A stretch of 47,039 nt of DNA from Chlorobium sp. (lineage in GTDB: Bacteria > Bacteroidota > Chlorobiia > Chlorobiales > Chlorobiaceae), in assembly GCA_005843835.1 (NCBI GenBank), contig SZXZ01000014.1, positions 1-47,039 on the forward strand. Direction: 5' to 3'. Positions 30,205 to 39,232 of this stretch are shown one piece after another. Made by a program: the position numbers and the translations under genes. A model generated the notes under the pieces. That model saw only the letters and a list, made by a program, of their open reading frames with translations, searched no databases and had not been told where the DNA came from. Position 1 is the stretch's first letter; every line of letters begins with the position of its first letter.

Positions 30205-32322
30205 ATGCAGAACCTCTGGAACGATACTGATTTTCAATGCTCAGTCAGGGAGCAGTGTAGCTCACCCGAAATTCCATCTGAATTGGCAGCACTTGTGTAT
30301 GCTTCCCGCTTGCTAGGCAGTGAAAGTTCGCTGGTGATGCACGGAGGCGGTAATACATCTGTTAAGTGCGAATTGGCTGATATGGTTGGCAACAGTGCTG
30401 AAGTGCTTTTAATCAAAGCAAGCGGTATTGATTTAAGTCGAGTCACTGGACTTGATTATACTCCCCTCAGATTGGGGCCACTGCGCAAGCTTGGCGAACT
30501 CTTCAGTCTAAATGACCGGGCCAGCGAAGACGCGCTCCGACGATTTTCAACCAAAGAGTTTAAATACCTTTTGCTTTTGAACATGTTCAGCTTGACCGAT
30601 CATATGACTGAGCAGCGGTTGACCCCTTCAATAGAAACTCTTCTTCACTCTTTTCTTCCTCACCGGTTTATTCTTCATACACACTCTTTTGCGCTGCTTA
30701 CTGTCAGTAATCAGCCTGATGGAGAAAAGCTAAGCAAAGAAATACTCGGTGACAGTTTTGGATCAGTTGGTTATATCAAACCTGGGATAGGCCTTGCCCG
30801 ATCGGCAGCTATTGTGTATGAAGCAAATCCGGAGATAAAAGGGCTGGTTTTACAGAAACATGGTCTTGTTACTTTCGGTGATACTTCCAAAGAAGCATAC
30901 AGCAGGATGATTGATGCGGTCAGCAAACTCGAAGAACGTATTGCAAAGTCCGGTCAGAAAACCTTCCCATCAGTTAAACTTCCTGAATCAATAGCTTCGG
31001 TTGCAGTAACAGCCCCGATCATCAGGGGTGCCTGTGTTGAAGAAAAAGTACCGGGTACCAGGGAATACCATCAGTTTATTCTTGATTTCAGGACCTCTGC
31101 TGCAATTCTTGAATATGTTAATAGTCCTGATCTTGTTCGTATGAGTCAAAAGGGGGCTATGACTCCTGACTTTATTATCCGGACAAAAAACAAGCCGCTT
31201 GTAGTTGCTCCACCGGATTCATCAGACCTTTCAGGATTTAAGGTATCAGTGCAGGAGGCAGTTCAAAACTACCGGAAGGCATATACAGACTATTTTACCG
31301 CCCAGCAACAGGCAACAGGCTTGCAGGTAACCATGCTCGATCCTTTACCGCGTGTGGTTCTTGTCCCAGGTCTGGGGCTGTTCGGACTTGGTAAAACCTC
31401 TGATTCTGCTGCGGTCAATGCTGACATCGCTTCATGCACTGCAACAGCAATACTTGATGCTGAACGGCTTGGCACGTTTGAATCTATCAATGACCGCGAG
31501 GCCTTTGAGATAGAATACTGGGATATGGAGCAGGCGAAGATGAAAAAGGTTCATCATGATGTGTTTGCCGGTAAAATAGTTATGGTAACCGGAGCTGCAA
31601 GTGGCATTGGACTGGCAACAGCCAAGGCATTCCGACAGAAAGGTGCAGAACTGGTTATTCTCGATCTTTCTCTTGACGCTCTCAATCATGCAAGAGAGGA
31701 ACTTGGTAGCAACGCCCTTGCCATACCCTGCGACGTTACTTCCCGGGAAGCAGTACGTGCTGCATTTGATGCAGCATGTACCCGGTTTGGAGGGTTGGAC
31801 TTTGTAGTTTCAAATGTTGGTGCCGCCATTCAGGGGCGAATTGGAGAAGTTAGCGACGAATTATTACGCAAAAGCTTTGAACTCAATTTCTTTTCACACC
31901 AGTCTATTGCTCAAGAAGCAGTAAGGGTTATGAAGCTGCAGGGTACCGGTGGAGTGCTGCTTTTTAATGTTTCAAAACAGGCAGTCAATCCAGGGCCGGA
32001 CTTTGGTCCTTACGGGTTACCAAAAGCTGCAACAATGTTTCTTGTGCGTCAATATGCTCTTGATCATGGACGTGACGGTATTCGTTCAAATGGTATTAAT
32101 GCCGACCGTATCCGAAGCGGTCTTCTTACCGCAGAAATGATAAAAGCACGATCCACAGCTCGTGGTCTGAGTGAAAAGGAGTATATGGCGGGAAACCTGC
32201 TTCAGTTAGAGGTAACCGCAGAAGATGTCGCAGAAGCCTTTGTGCATCTGGCACTCGAAACCAGAACTACAGGTTCTATCACAACAGTGGATGGCGGCAA
32301 TATAGCAGCTGCACTTCGCTGA
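30205..32322 (+). CDS. Bifunctional class II aldolase / short-chain dehydrogenase (RhaEW type)
   Basis: 705-residue fusion. The N-terminal half (about 20-430) is a class II sugar-phosphate aldolase: MHGGGNTSVK (45-54), zinc ligands His158 and His160 in LHTHSFALL and His219 in QKHGLVTFG. The C-terminal half (about 450-705) is an NAD(P)-binding short-chain dehydrogenase: TGAASGIG (462-469) and the catalytic Tyr603-x3-Lys607 in PYGLPKAA. The same architecture in other bacteria cleaves L-rhamnulose-1-phosphate to DHAP and L-lactaldehyde and oxidises the aldehyde. Here there is no rhamnose catabolic gene nearby; an LsrF-like gene and a RuBisCO-like gene follow, so the substrate may be another deoxy- or thio-pentulose phosphate. 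An open frame extends to 30085 over the previous gene; ATG 30205 is preferred. Confidence 0.85.
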   Translation: MQNLWNDTDFQCSVREQCSSPEIPSELAALVYASRLLGSESSLVMHGGGNTSVKCELADMVGNSAEVLLIKASGIDLSRVTGLDYTPLRLGPLRKLGELFSLNDRASEDALRRFSTKEFKYLLLLNMFSLTDHMTEQRLTPSIETLLHSFLPHRFILHTHSFALLTVSNQPDGEKLSKEILGDSFGSVGYIKPGIGLARSAAIVYEANPEIKGLVLQKHGLVTFGDTSKEAYSRMIDAVSKLEERIAKSGQKTFPSVKLPESIASVAVTAPIIRGACVEEKVPGTREYHQFILDFRTSAAILEYVNSPDLVRMSQKGAMTPDFIIRTKNKPLVVAPPDSSDLSGFKVSVQEAVQNYRKAYTDYFTAQQQATGLQVTMLDPLPRVVLVPGLGLFGLGKTSDSAAVNADIASCTATAILDAERLGTFESINDREAFEIEYWDMEQAKMKKVHHDVFAGKIVMVTGAASGIGLATAKAFRQKGAELVILDLSLDALNHAREELGSNALAIPCDVTSREAVRAAFDAACTRFGGLDFVVSNVGAAIQGRIGEVSDELLRKSFELNFFSHQSIAQEAVRVMKLQGTGGVLLFNVSKQAVNPGPDFGPYGLPKAATMFLVRQYALDHGRDGIRSNGINADRIRSGLLTAEMIKARSTARGLSEKEYMAGNLLQLEVTAEDVAEAFVHLALETRTTGSITTVDGGNIAAALR

Positions 32323-32376
32323 GTTAATTATTTATCTAAATACACAACAATAACCGAAAAGTGGAGATTCATAATC

Positions 32377-33258
32377 ATGGCGGAATACGATAAAGACAAA
32401 CAGGCAAAAGAGTATCATCTTGATACCCCGGTTAACAACTACGGATTTTTCCTGAAAGGTGCTCACTCCCTCGACTGGGGAATGAAAAACCGCCTGTCCA
32501 GGATATTCAGGCCTGAGACCGGTAAAACCGTTATGCTGGCTATCGACCACGGATATTTCCAGGGCCCGACCACCGGGCTTGAACGTCCCGATGTCAACAT
32601 AGTGCCTCTTATGCCCTATGCCGATGCCATTATGCTTACCCGTGGCATTTTGCGCACAACTGTTCCTCCGAGCCTTACAAAAGCAGTCGTCATGCGTTGT
32701 AGTGGCGGCCCAAGCATTCTCAAGGAACTTTCTGATGAAGAGCTTGCTGTTGATATCGAGGATGCAATCCGCATGAATGTGGCAGCTATAACACTCCAGA
32801 TATTTGTTGGTGGTGAATATGAGACCCGATCAATTCACAACATGACACGACTTGTAGATATGGGACTTCGCTACGGAATTCCAACCATGGCAGTAACTGC
32901 AGTTGGCAAGGACATGGTTCGGGATGCTAAATATTTCAGGCTTGCGTGCAGAATGGCGGCTGAGCTCGGTGCTCAGATAGTCAAGACCTATTATGTACCT
33001 GAAGAATTTGAAACAATCACCGCATCATGTCCTGTACCCATTGTTATGGCCGGCGGAAAAAAAATATCCGAACTCGAAGCGTTGACCATGTCATGGAGTG
33101 CAATCCAAGGGGGTGCTTCCGGTGTAGATATGGGTCGCAATATTTTTCAGAGTGATTATCCTCTTGCAATAATGAAAGCTGTTAACAAGGTTGTCCATGA
33201 GAAGATGAATCCACATGAAGCTTTTGAATATTTCAACGCCATAAAAGCCGAAGGCTAA
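32377..33258 (+). CDS. LsrF-like class I aldolase/thiolase
   Basis: 293 residues, resembling E. coli LsrF (3-hydroxy-5-phosphonooxypentane-2,4-dione thiolase) along its whole length: [49 protein letters not shown] and [12 protein letters not shown]. The two catalytic residues fall at the same numbers as in E. coli LsrF: His58 in DHGYFQGP and the Schiff-base Lys203 in QIVKTYYV. LsrF transfers an acetyl unit from the phosphorylated dione to CoA, leaving DHAP. No lsrACDBGK transporter or kinase genes are present, so an autoinducer-2 uptake system is not implied. GTGGAGA precedes ATG 32377. It sits 54 bases after the aldolase/dehydrogenase gene and before the RuBisCO-like gene. Confidence 0.88.
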   Translation: MAEYDKDKQAKEYHLDTPVNNYGFFLKGAHSLDWGMKNRLSRIFRPETGKTVMLAIDHGYFQGPTTGLERPDVNIVPLMPYADAIMLTRGILRTTVPPSLTKAVVMRCSGGPSILKELSDEELAVDIEDAIRMNVAAITLQIFVGGEYETRSIHNMTRLVDMGLRYGIPTMAVTAVGKDMVRDAKYFRLACRMAAELGAQIVKTYYVPEEFETITASCPVPIVMAGGKKISELEALTMSWSAIQGGASGVDMGRNIFQSDYPLAIMKAVNKVVHEKMNPHEAFEYFNAIKAEG

Positions 33259-33319
33259 ACGCATTACGACATATTGCGACTACAGGCTTTATTCTCTGTG
33301 GTTTAACAAGGAGACCATT

Positions 33320-33373
33320 TTGCACCATTCTGATCGCCGGAACAGGGTAATGACATATTTTTATGAATACTGA
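33320..33373 (+). CDS. Candidate 17-codon leader ORF overlapping the RuBisCO-like start
   Basis: The best Shine-Dalgarno sequence in the gap, AAGGAGA (33308-33314), is five bases before TTG 33320, which opens a 17-codon frame ending at TGA 33371-33373. That stop lies eight bases inside the RuBisCO-like gene, whose own ATG (33363) has no ribosome binding site and is preceded by an in-frame TGA at 33351. Ribosomes finishing the leader would sit on the downstream start, so translational coupling is possible. The alternative is that AAGGAGA is a chance match. Confidence 0.3.
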   Translation: MHHSDRRNRVMTYFYEY

Positions 33374-34664
33374 GGATATTAAAGGATTTTTTGCCTCAAA
33401 GGATCAGCTCGATATGGCTGACTACCTGACGCTTGATTACTACCTGGAATGCGTCGGGGATATAGAGACTGCTCTTGCTCATTTTTGTTCCGAGCAATCA
33501 ACTGCACAGTGGAAGCGCGTTGATCATGAAGAAGATTTTCGCCCGAAATATGCGGCAAAAGTTATTAGTCTTAGGGTAGAGGGGGAGCTTAAGGAGCTCA
33601 GTTATCCTGTCAAGCATTCCGAATCCGGCCCAATTCATGCTTGCCGGATTACCGTTGCTCATCCTCATCGCAATTTTGGTCCAAAATTGCCGAATCTGCT
33701 TTCTGCGGTATGTGGGGAAGGTGTTTTTTTTACTCCCGGTGTACCTATTGTCAAGCTGCTTGATATCGGGTTTCCGGAATCTTACCTTCTGGCCTTTGAT
33801 GGACCTAAATTTGGCATAGATGGTATCCGCGATCTCCTTAAGGCTTATAACAGACCAATATTTTTCGGCGTAGTTAAGCCGAACATAGGCCTCAGCCCTG
33901 ATCATTTTGCAGAAATTGCTTACCAGAGCTGGCTCGGTGGTCTTGATATTGCCAAAGATGACGAAATGCTTGCTGATGTTGATTGGTCAACGCTTGTAGA
34001 ACGTACACATGCTCTTGGCAAGGCAAGATTGAGGGCAGAGGAAGTTACAGGTGAACCTAAAGTTTACCTTGCAAACATCACTGATGAAGTTGATCGGTTG
34101 ATAGAACAGCATGATATAGCTGTCAGAAACGGAGCTAATGCGCTACTTATTAATGCATTACCGGTTGGGCTCAGTGCTGTTAGAATGCTCGCCCGACATA
34201 CAAAAGTGCCTCTAATTGGACACTTTCCCTTTATTGCTGCATTCAGCAGAATGGAAAAATACGGTGTTCATTCAAGAGTTATGACAAAACTTCAGCGTCT
34301 TGCCGGCCTTGACTCTATCATCATGCCAGGATTTGGAGGCAGAATGATGACACCCGAAGAGGAGGTAAAGGACAATATACAGGAATGCCTTCAGGAATTC
34401 GGACATATCAGGCGTTCGCTTCCAGTACCAGGAGGCAGTGATTCTGCTCTTACACTTGAAACAGTATACAATCAGGTTGGTAGTGTTGATTTTGGTTTTG
34501 TTCCCGGTCGCGGCATTTTTGGTCATCCCATGGGTCCAAAAGCCGGCGCAGCAAGTATCCGTCAGGCATGGGAAGCTATCGAACAAGGTGCCTCTCTTAA
34601 AACCTTTGCGAATGGGCGGCCAGAACTTCAGGCAATGCTGGACGGGGCAAATAAAAAAAAGTAA
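33363..34664 (+). CDS. RuBisCO-like protein (form IV)
   Basis: 433 residues, very close to the C. tepidum RuBisCO-like protein as I remember it. Form IV proteins do not fix CO2; where known they enolise or isomerise phosphorylated sulfur-containing sugars. The general residues survive: Lys172 (RuBisCO Lys175), Lys198-Asp-Asp200-Glu201 (the carbamylated Lys201 metal site) and Lys309 (Lys334). Several carboxylase residues are changed by eye alignment: Lys177 is Asn174, Arg295 is Phe288, His298 is Ile291 and Ser379 is Pro356. In C. tepidum, loss of this protein lowers pigment content and growth and raises oxidative-stress proteins (literature as I recall). Neighbours are carbonyl-chemistry enzymes, supporting a sugar-phosphate pathway. 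Confidence 0.93.
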   Translation: MNTEDIKGFFASKDQLDMADYLTLDYYLECVGDIETALAHFCSEQSTAQWKRVDHEEDFRPKYAAKVISLRVEGELKELSYPVKHSESGPIHACRITVAHPHRNFGPKLPNLLSAVCGEGVFFTPGVPIVKLLDIGFPESYLLAFDGPKFGIDGIRDLLKAYNRPIFFGVVKPNIGLSPDHFAEIAYQSWLGGLDIAKDDEMLADVDWSTLVERTHALGKARLRAEEVTGEPKVYLANITDEVDRLIEQHDIAVRNGANALLINALPVGLSAVRMLARHTKVPLIGHFPFIAAFSRMEKYGVHSRVMTKLQRLAGLDSIIMPGFGGRMMTPEEEVKDNIQECLQEFGHIRRSLPVPGGSDSALTLETVYNQVGSVDFGFVPGRGIFGHPMGPKAGAASIRQAWEAIEQGASLKTFANGRPELQAMLDGANKKK

Positions 34665-34693
34665 TTACCACTCAAGGTGAAATAATACAGCGC

Positions 34694-35518
34694 ATGGGTT
34701 TACTGGATGCTAAGGTTGCAATTATTACTGGTTCAACAAAAGGAATCGGTAAAGCCATAGCCCATGAGTTCGTAAGGCAAGGTGCAAAGGTCGTGATTAC
34801 TTCTTCCTCGAAAGCCAATGTTCAGTCAGCATTGCTCGAATTTCCTCCTGGTACCGTTTATGGCTGTGTCTGTAACGTCGTGTCGACTTTGGATATGGAG
34901 CGTCTTATTGTAGATGCTGTTGAGAGGTTTGGCATAATAGACTGTTTTATCAATAATGCAGGAATTTCAGATCCATTCAAGAGTATAACTGATAGTGATC
35001 CTCTTGAATGGGGCAAGGTCATTGATACCAACCTTAAAGGTACGTATAACGGAAGTCGGGCCGCAATCTCCTATTTTCTCAAAGCAAACAGAAAAGGAAA
35101 GCTTATTAACATGGCGGGTTCCGGTACGGACAGGAAATCTAATACTCCATGGATAAGTGCATACGGTTCAACAAAAGCAGCTATCGCAAGATTTACCTAT
35201 GCAATTGCTGAAGAGTATCGGCACACAGATATTTCGGTCATGCTGTTGCATCCTGGTCTAGTGCGGACCGCAATGGTCACTTCCGATAATCCCACAGCCG
35301 AACTTTCCCGACAGTTGGCTACATTCAGCACCATTCTTGATATTTTCGCACAACCGCCTTCTGTTGCTGCTCAACTGGCGGTAAAAATGGCTTCAAGCTG
35401 GAGCGATTCGAAAACAGGGATCTACCTCTCTGCATTGAATGGAACAAGAAAAAAAATATTGCTCCTCACGTATCCCTTCCGTAAAATACGTAACAGAATA
35501 GACCGTCAAACCTATTAA
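34694..35518 (+). CDS. Short-chain dehydrogenase/reductase
   Basis: 274 residues with the classical SDR fold: cofactor motif TGSTKGIG (12-19), NNAG in FINNAGISDP, catalytic Ser in NMAGSG and the Tyr-x3-Lys pair in SAYGSTKAA. It is a cytoplasmic NAD(P)-dependent oxidoreductase with no recognisable substrate. It starts 29 bases after the RuBisCO-like gene, downstream of an unrelated SDR domain in the aldolase fusion, so it may reduce or oxidise a carbonyl of the same pathway. The residue before the catalytic Tyr region is Gly-rich rather than family-specific. The LptE-like gene begins 13 bases later, so the transcript likely continues. Confidence 0.87.
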   Translation: MGLLDAKVAIITGSTKGIGKAIAHEFVRQGAKVVITSSSKANVQSALLEFPPGTVYGCVCNVVSTLDMERLIVDAVERFGIIDCFINNAGISDPFKSITDSDPLEWGKVIDTNLKGTYNGSRAAISYFLKANRKGKLINMAGSGTDRKSNTPWISAYGSTKAAIARFTYAIAEEYRHTDISVMLLHPGLVRTAMVTSDNPTAELSRQLATFSTILDIFAQPPSVAAQLAVKMASSWSDSKTGIYLSALNGTRKKILLLTYPFRKIRNRIDRQTY

Positions 35519-35531
35519 TCCGAGGACTGTC

Positions 35532-36038
35532 ATGCTGAAGGCAGGTGCAAAAGCCTTACTTTATTTTTTTATTGCTGTTTCTATTCAGGGTTGTTACAGT
35601 TTTAGTGGCGCATCGCTGCCTCCACATATAAAAACTATTGCAATACCTGTTTTTGAAGATCATTCTGGTGCGGGTATCGCGCAATTCCGCTCTGAACTTA
35701 CCCGAAGCCTTGTAGATAAAATAGAATCGCAAAGCCCCCTTCGATTTACTCCTTCAATCCTTATTGCAGATGCATTGCTGGAGGGGACTCTTATCTCTTT
35801 TTCTGATGCGCCGAGTCAGCTTTCCAGTAAAACTGAACGGGCAATTACGAATCGGATCACTCTTGTAGTACAGGTTACATTCAAAGATCGGATACGTAAA
35901 AAATCGCTTTTTACACAATCCTTTGTTGGATTTGCGGATTATTATGCAGGCAATTATGTCGCCCAGCAAGAGGCAATTCGCTACTCCATGGCACTTATTA
36001 TTGATGATATTTTTAATAAAATAGTTTCAGGATGGTAA
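35532..36038 (+). CDS. lptE: LptE-like outer-membrane LPS-assembly lipoprotein
   Basis: LptE plugs and stabilises LptD, the outer-membrane LPS translocon. 168 residues with a lipoprotein signal ending SIQGC (Cys21), then the alternating pattern YSFSGASLPPHIKTIAIPVFED and DALLEGTLISFSDAP of the Bacteroidetes/Chlorobi LptE family. It follows the SDR by 13 bases. The LptF/LptG-family permease is encoded at 8488. Assignment is by family pattern only; LptE is poorly conserved, so the name is probable rather than certain. Confidence 0.75.
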   Translation: MLKAGAKALLYFFIAVSIQGCYSFSGASLPPHIKTIAIPVFEDHSGAGIAQFRSELTRSLVDKIESQSPLRFTPSILIADALLEGTLISFSDAPSQLSSKTERAITNRITLVVQVTFKDRIRKKSLFTQSFVGFADYYAGNYVAQQEAIRYSMALIIDDIFNKIVSGW

Positions 36039-36142
36039 TAAAAATGCATTATAGTCTGAATTAATGAGTGTATTGAGTCGCTCTGTTTTTCTTGTTAACA
36101 CGCAAGACCTGCTCTCTGCAGGTAAGGTTAAAGGAGGTTGCT

Positions 36143-36568
36143 ATGGGATCGCAAAAGGATGTCGAGTACCGTTTTGAACTTGCTCGAGGCTTTCTTAACG
36201 AAGCGGAACTCGATTACTCTCTCAAACGTTGGCGCGCATGTGTATCCGGCTCAATTCTTGTCATTGAAAATACAGGACTTTCCGTCTTGATGCTGTTTGG
36301 AGTATCTCCTCTTACGCATAAACCAGGCAGGCATTTATCACAATTGATTTCCGAAGGAACCGTCACAAAAGAGATTGCGGATCTTATTCAGGAAATACTT
36401 CCCGAACTTGAGCGCTATGATTCATCCGAAAAAATGCTGGCCAAATATGGGGATGAATCTTCATACAAACTTCCTTGGGAACTCTTCAATGAAGATGAGG
36501 GACGAACAGCTATCGAGTCTGCGAGAAAGTGTATGCGGGTAAGTTCTGAAGTTGCCGCATTGGTATAA
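36143..36568 (+). CDS. HEPN-like domain protein
   Basis: 141-residue cytoplasmic, helical protein of the HEPN type (FELARGFLNEAELDYSLKRW...CVSGSILVIENTGLSVLMLFG). HEPN proteins are often RNases or partners of a MNT nucleotidyltransferase, but no MNT gene is adjacent, and the R-x4-6-H RNase motif is not evident, so an RNase role is not supported. ATG 36143 has AAAGGAGG seven bases upstream, one of the best ribosome binding sites in the window; the frame is open upstream to 36092. It sits between the LptE-like gene and the rhamnose genes, separated from the latter by 134 bases with its own promoter-like signal. Confidence 0.6.
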   Translation: MGSQKDVEYRFELARGFLNEAELDYSLKRWRACVSGSILVIENTGLSVLMLFGVSPLTHKPGRHLSQLISEGTVTKEIADLIQEILPELERYDSSEKMLAKYGDESSYKLPWELFNEDEGRTAIESARKCMRVSSEVAALV

Positions 36569-36637
36569 AAAATGCAGTATCTGTCTGAACATTATGACGT
36601 GTTATTCTGTGGGAATACCATAATCCAGTTAGGTATA

Positions 36638-36668
36638 TTGACAGATATTTCAATTACTTTCGTTATAC
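36638..36668 (+). promoter_or_regulatory. Candidate promoter of the dTDP-rhamnose operon
   Basis: A perfect TTGACA (36638-36643) and TTATAC (36663-36668) are separated by 19 bases, a little long for sigma-70. The site lies in the 134-base gap before rfbA. Confidence 0.35.
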
Positions 36669-36702
36669 ATGAAAGGAAGCCTGAATCAATAAAACAAGAG
36701 TT

Positions 36703-37596
36703 ATGAAAGGAATTATTCTGGCAGGCGGATCTGGCACCAGACTCTATCCTGTTACGAGGGGGATATCCAAACAACTCCTGCCCGTATACGATAAACCTAT
36801 GATTTATTATCCCCTTACAACACTGATGCTCTCGGGTATAAGGGATATTCTGATTATTACCACACCCGAAGATCAACCAATGTTCATGAAGCTTCTTGGC
36901 GATGGAAGCGATTGGGGCATTTCTCTTTCTTACGTAGTTCAGCCTTCACCCGACGGACTTGCCCAGGCCTTTATTCTAGGGCAATCATTTATCGGCAGTG
37001 ACGATGTTACTCTTATTCTGGGGGACAATATTTTTTTTGGATATGCGTTCAGTCCTATGCTCGAACTGGCAGTTCAAACGGTACAACAAGAGCGCAAAGC
37101 CAATATATTCGGCTACTATGTCAGTGATCCTGAACGCTATGGAGTGGCAGAATTTGATGATGATGGCAATGTGCTTTCAATTGCCGAAAAGCCGAAACAG
37201 CCTAAATCAAATTATGCTGTTGTCGGCCTCTATTTTTATCCTAACAATGTTGTCGAAATTGCACAACAAATAAAGCCTTCTCCACGTGGAGAGCTTGAGA
37301 TTACGGCTGTTAATGAAGAGTATCTGAAGCGAGGGGAGTTGAAGTGCTCTATTCTGGGGCGTGGTTTTGCCTGGCTTGACACCGGAACCCATGAGTCATT
37401 TCAGGAAGCAGGAAACTTTATTCAAACCGTGGAAAAAAGGCAGGGCCTCAAAATATCCTGTCCCGAAGAAATTGCTTGGCGGAAAGGCTGGATTACTGAT
37501 AATGAACTTTTAAGTTTATCTGAGCCACTTATGAAAAGCCAGTACGGACAGTATCTTGTTCGACTTCTTGATCAGCGGGAAGTACCGGGAATCTAA
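36703..37596 (+). CDS. rfbA: Glucose-1-phosphate thymidylyltransferase
   Basis: First step of dTDP-L-rhamnose synthesis: glucose-1-phosphate + dTTP to dTDP-glucose. 297 residues, with the nucleotidyltransferase signature [36 protein letters not shown], the [10 protein letters not shown] loop and [18 protein letters not shown]. The C-terminal part includes [16 protein letters not shown] and [21 protein letters not shown]. It heads the run rfbA-rfbC-rfbD-rfbB and is preceded by a promoter-like signal. Confidence 0.96.
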   Translation: MKGIILAGGSGTRLYPVTRGISKQLLPVYDKPMIYYPLTTLMLSGIRDILIITTPEDQPMFMKLLGDGSDWGISLSYVVQPSPDGLAQAFILGQSFIGSDDVTLILGDNIFFGYAFSPMLELAVQTVQQERKANIFGYYVSDPERYGVAEFDDDGNVLSIAEKPKQPKSNYAVVGLYFYPNNVVEIAQQIKPSPRGELEITAVNEEYLKRGELKCSILGRGFAWLDTGTHESFQEAGNFIQTVEKRQGLKISCPEEIAWRKGWITDNELLSLSEPLMKSQYGQYLVRLLDQREVPGI

Positions 37597-37641
37597 GCTG
37601 AATGGTGTTTTTCTTTCTAATATCCATAGTGTCAATTTTTT

Positions 37642-38232
37642 ATGCGGGTAATTACTTCCTCCATACCTGATGTCCTGATTTTTGAGCCTGAGGTTTTGGG
37701 AGATGATCGGGGTTATTTTTTTGAGTCCTTTCGTCAGGATATATTTGAGCAGCATGTCGGCAGGGTAACGTTCGTGCAGGATAACGAGTCCAAATCTGGT
37801 TATGGAGTCCTGCGTGGCCTTCATTTTCAAAAGCCTCCCTTTACACAGTCAAAACTTGTTCGGGTGGTTTATGGTAGTGTTCTTGATGTTGCAGTTGATA
37901 TACGTTTAGGTTCACCATGGTACGGTCGACATGTGGCGTGTGTTCTTGATGCCGAGAGGAAAAATATGTTATGGGTACCTAAAGGATTTGCTCACGGCTT
38001 TCTTGTTCTCACACCAGAGGCAGTTTTTTCCTATAAGTGCGATAATTACTATATGCCTTCTCACGATACCGGATTGCTATGGAATGATAAAGCGCTTGCT
38101 ATAGAATGGCAGCTTCCTGAAAATTCTATCAAGGTTTCTGTGAAAGATGCAAACCAACCCCCGTTCAGCGATGTCGAGAGCTTCCGGTATGACGATTTCA
38201 GGCAGGAAAAACTTTACCCTCGAACGGCTTAA
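37642..38232 (+). CDS. rfbC: dTDP-4-dehydrorhamnose 3,5-epimerase
   Basis: Third step of dTDP-L-rhamnose synthesis, epimerising C3 and C5 of the keto-sugar. 196 residues of the cupin-fold RmlC family, with GYFFESFRQDIF, QDNESKSGYGVLRGLHFQ (the catalytic His in RGLHFQ), DVAVDIRLGSP and VPKGFAHGFLVL. It follows rfbA by 45 bases. Confidence 0.96.
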   Translation: MRVITSSIPDVLIFEPEVLGDDRGYFFESFRQDIFEQHVGRVTFVQDNESKSGYGVLRGLHFQKPPFTQSKLVRVVYGSVLDVAVDIRLGSPWYGRHVACVLDAERKNMLWVPKGFAHGFLVLTPEAVFSYKCDNYYMPSHDTGLLWNDKALAIEWQLPENSIKVSVKDANQPPFSDVESFRYDDFRQEKLYPRTA

Positions 38233-38294
38233 TATTATACCTATATATTGCGGTTACAGCGCTTTGATATGTGTCACATCATAGTTGTTTACTC

Positions 38295-39170
38295 ATGAAT
38301 ATTCTTGTTACCGGTAGCAGGGGTCAACTGGGATCTGAGCTGAAGGAGTTGTCGACAACTCAAAAAAAGCAGCAGTTTTTTTTCTATGATCTTCCAGAGC
38401 TTGATATAACCAGCCATGATCTTGTTGATCATCTCTGTCATGAACATTGCATCGATGTTATTGTTAACTGTGCAGCATATACAGCTGTTGATAAAGCGGA
38501 AACAGATACTGATGCTGCGTTCCGGGTTAACAGAGATGGTTCCTCCGTGCTTGCTGCATGCGCTAAAGCACGCAACATTCTTCTGGTGCATATTTCCACT
38601 GACTATGTGTTTAATGGAGATTCATGTGTTCCTTATAGAGAAATTGATAAGGTCAGTCCCCGTAGTGTTTACGGCATATCGAAATGGGAGGGAGAAGAGC
38701 AAATACGTCAGATTGCACCTTCCTATCTTATTATCAGGACGTCATGGCTTTATTCTGCCTACGGCAGTAACTTTGTAAAAACCATGCTGCGTCTCGGTGC
38801 AGAACGCGACACGTTGAATGTTGTCGTTGATCAGGTTGGCACTCCAACGTATGCGGCCGATTTAGCAGAGGCAATTATCATGATACTTGAACGCTGCAAC
38901 CCTGCTGCCTCCTATCAGAAAACCTACCATTATTCCAATGAAGGGGTCGCCTCGTGGTATGATTTTGCCTTAGCCATTATGGATATTTCTGAATTATCTT
39001 GCAGGGTGTTACCTGTTGAAAGCGCCCACTATCCCCAGATTGCGCCAAGACCCCACTATAGCGTTCTTAATAAATCGAGCTTCAAGGAGGATTGGGGGGT
39101 GGAAATTCCACACTGGAGGGCATCACTTGCATTGTTACTGGCAAAGATCAAAAGTACCGGCAAATTGTAA
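38295..39170 (+). CDS. rfbD: dTDP-4-dehydrorhamnose reductase
   Basis: Final reduction to dTDP-L-rhamnose with NADPH. The 291-residue extended SDR starts MNILVTGSRGQLGSEL (Rossmann motif) and has the catalytic YGISKWEGE (Tyr-x3-Lys) and HISTDYVF. The upstream in-frame GTG at 38271 would add eight residues without a signal, so ATG 38295 is used. Confidence 0.95.
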   Translation: MNILVTGSRGQLGSELKELSTTQKKQQFFFYDLPELDITSHDLVDHLCHEHCIDVIVNCAAYTAVDKAETDTDAAFRVNRDGSSVLAACAKARNILLVHISTDYVFNGDSCVPYREIDKVSPRSVYGISKWEGEEQIRQIAPSYLIIRTSWLYSAYGSNFVKTMLRLGAERDTLNVVVDQVGTPTYAADLAEAIIMILERCNPAASYQKTYHYSNEGVASWYDFALAIMDISELSCRVLPVESAHYPQIAPRPHYSVLNKSSFKEDWGVEIPHWRASLALLLAKIKSTGKL

Positions 39171-39232
39171 TATTTCTCCGGATTTGATTGAAAAACAGAG
39201 AGACGACAAACATTAAACAATCAATACTGTCA

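Noticed and set aside
30205-32322. Rhamnose catabolism
   Set aside because: The fusion resembles RhaEW, but no rhamnose isomerase, kinase or transporter is present. The rfb genes make rather than degrade rhamnose and lie apart.
32377-33258. Autoinducer-2 quorum-sensing uptake operon (lsr)
   Set aside because: Only the LsrF-like protein is present; no kinase, transporter, LsrG or regulator is nearby. The family match is kept and the pathway name is not.
33363-34664. A functional CO2-fixing RuBisCO
   Set aside because: Several residues needed for carboxylation are replaced (Asn174, Phe288, Ile291, Pro356), and green sulfur bacteria fix carbon by the reverse TCA cycle. It is form IV.
36092-36142. 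N-terminal extension of the HEPN-like protein
   Set aside because: AAAGGAGG sits inside it, positioned for ATG 36143.
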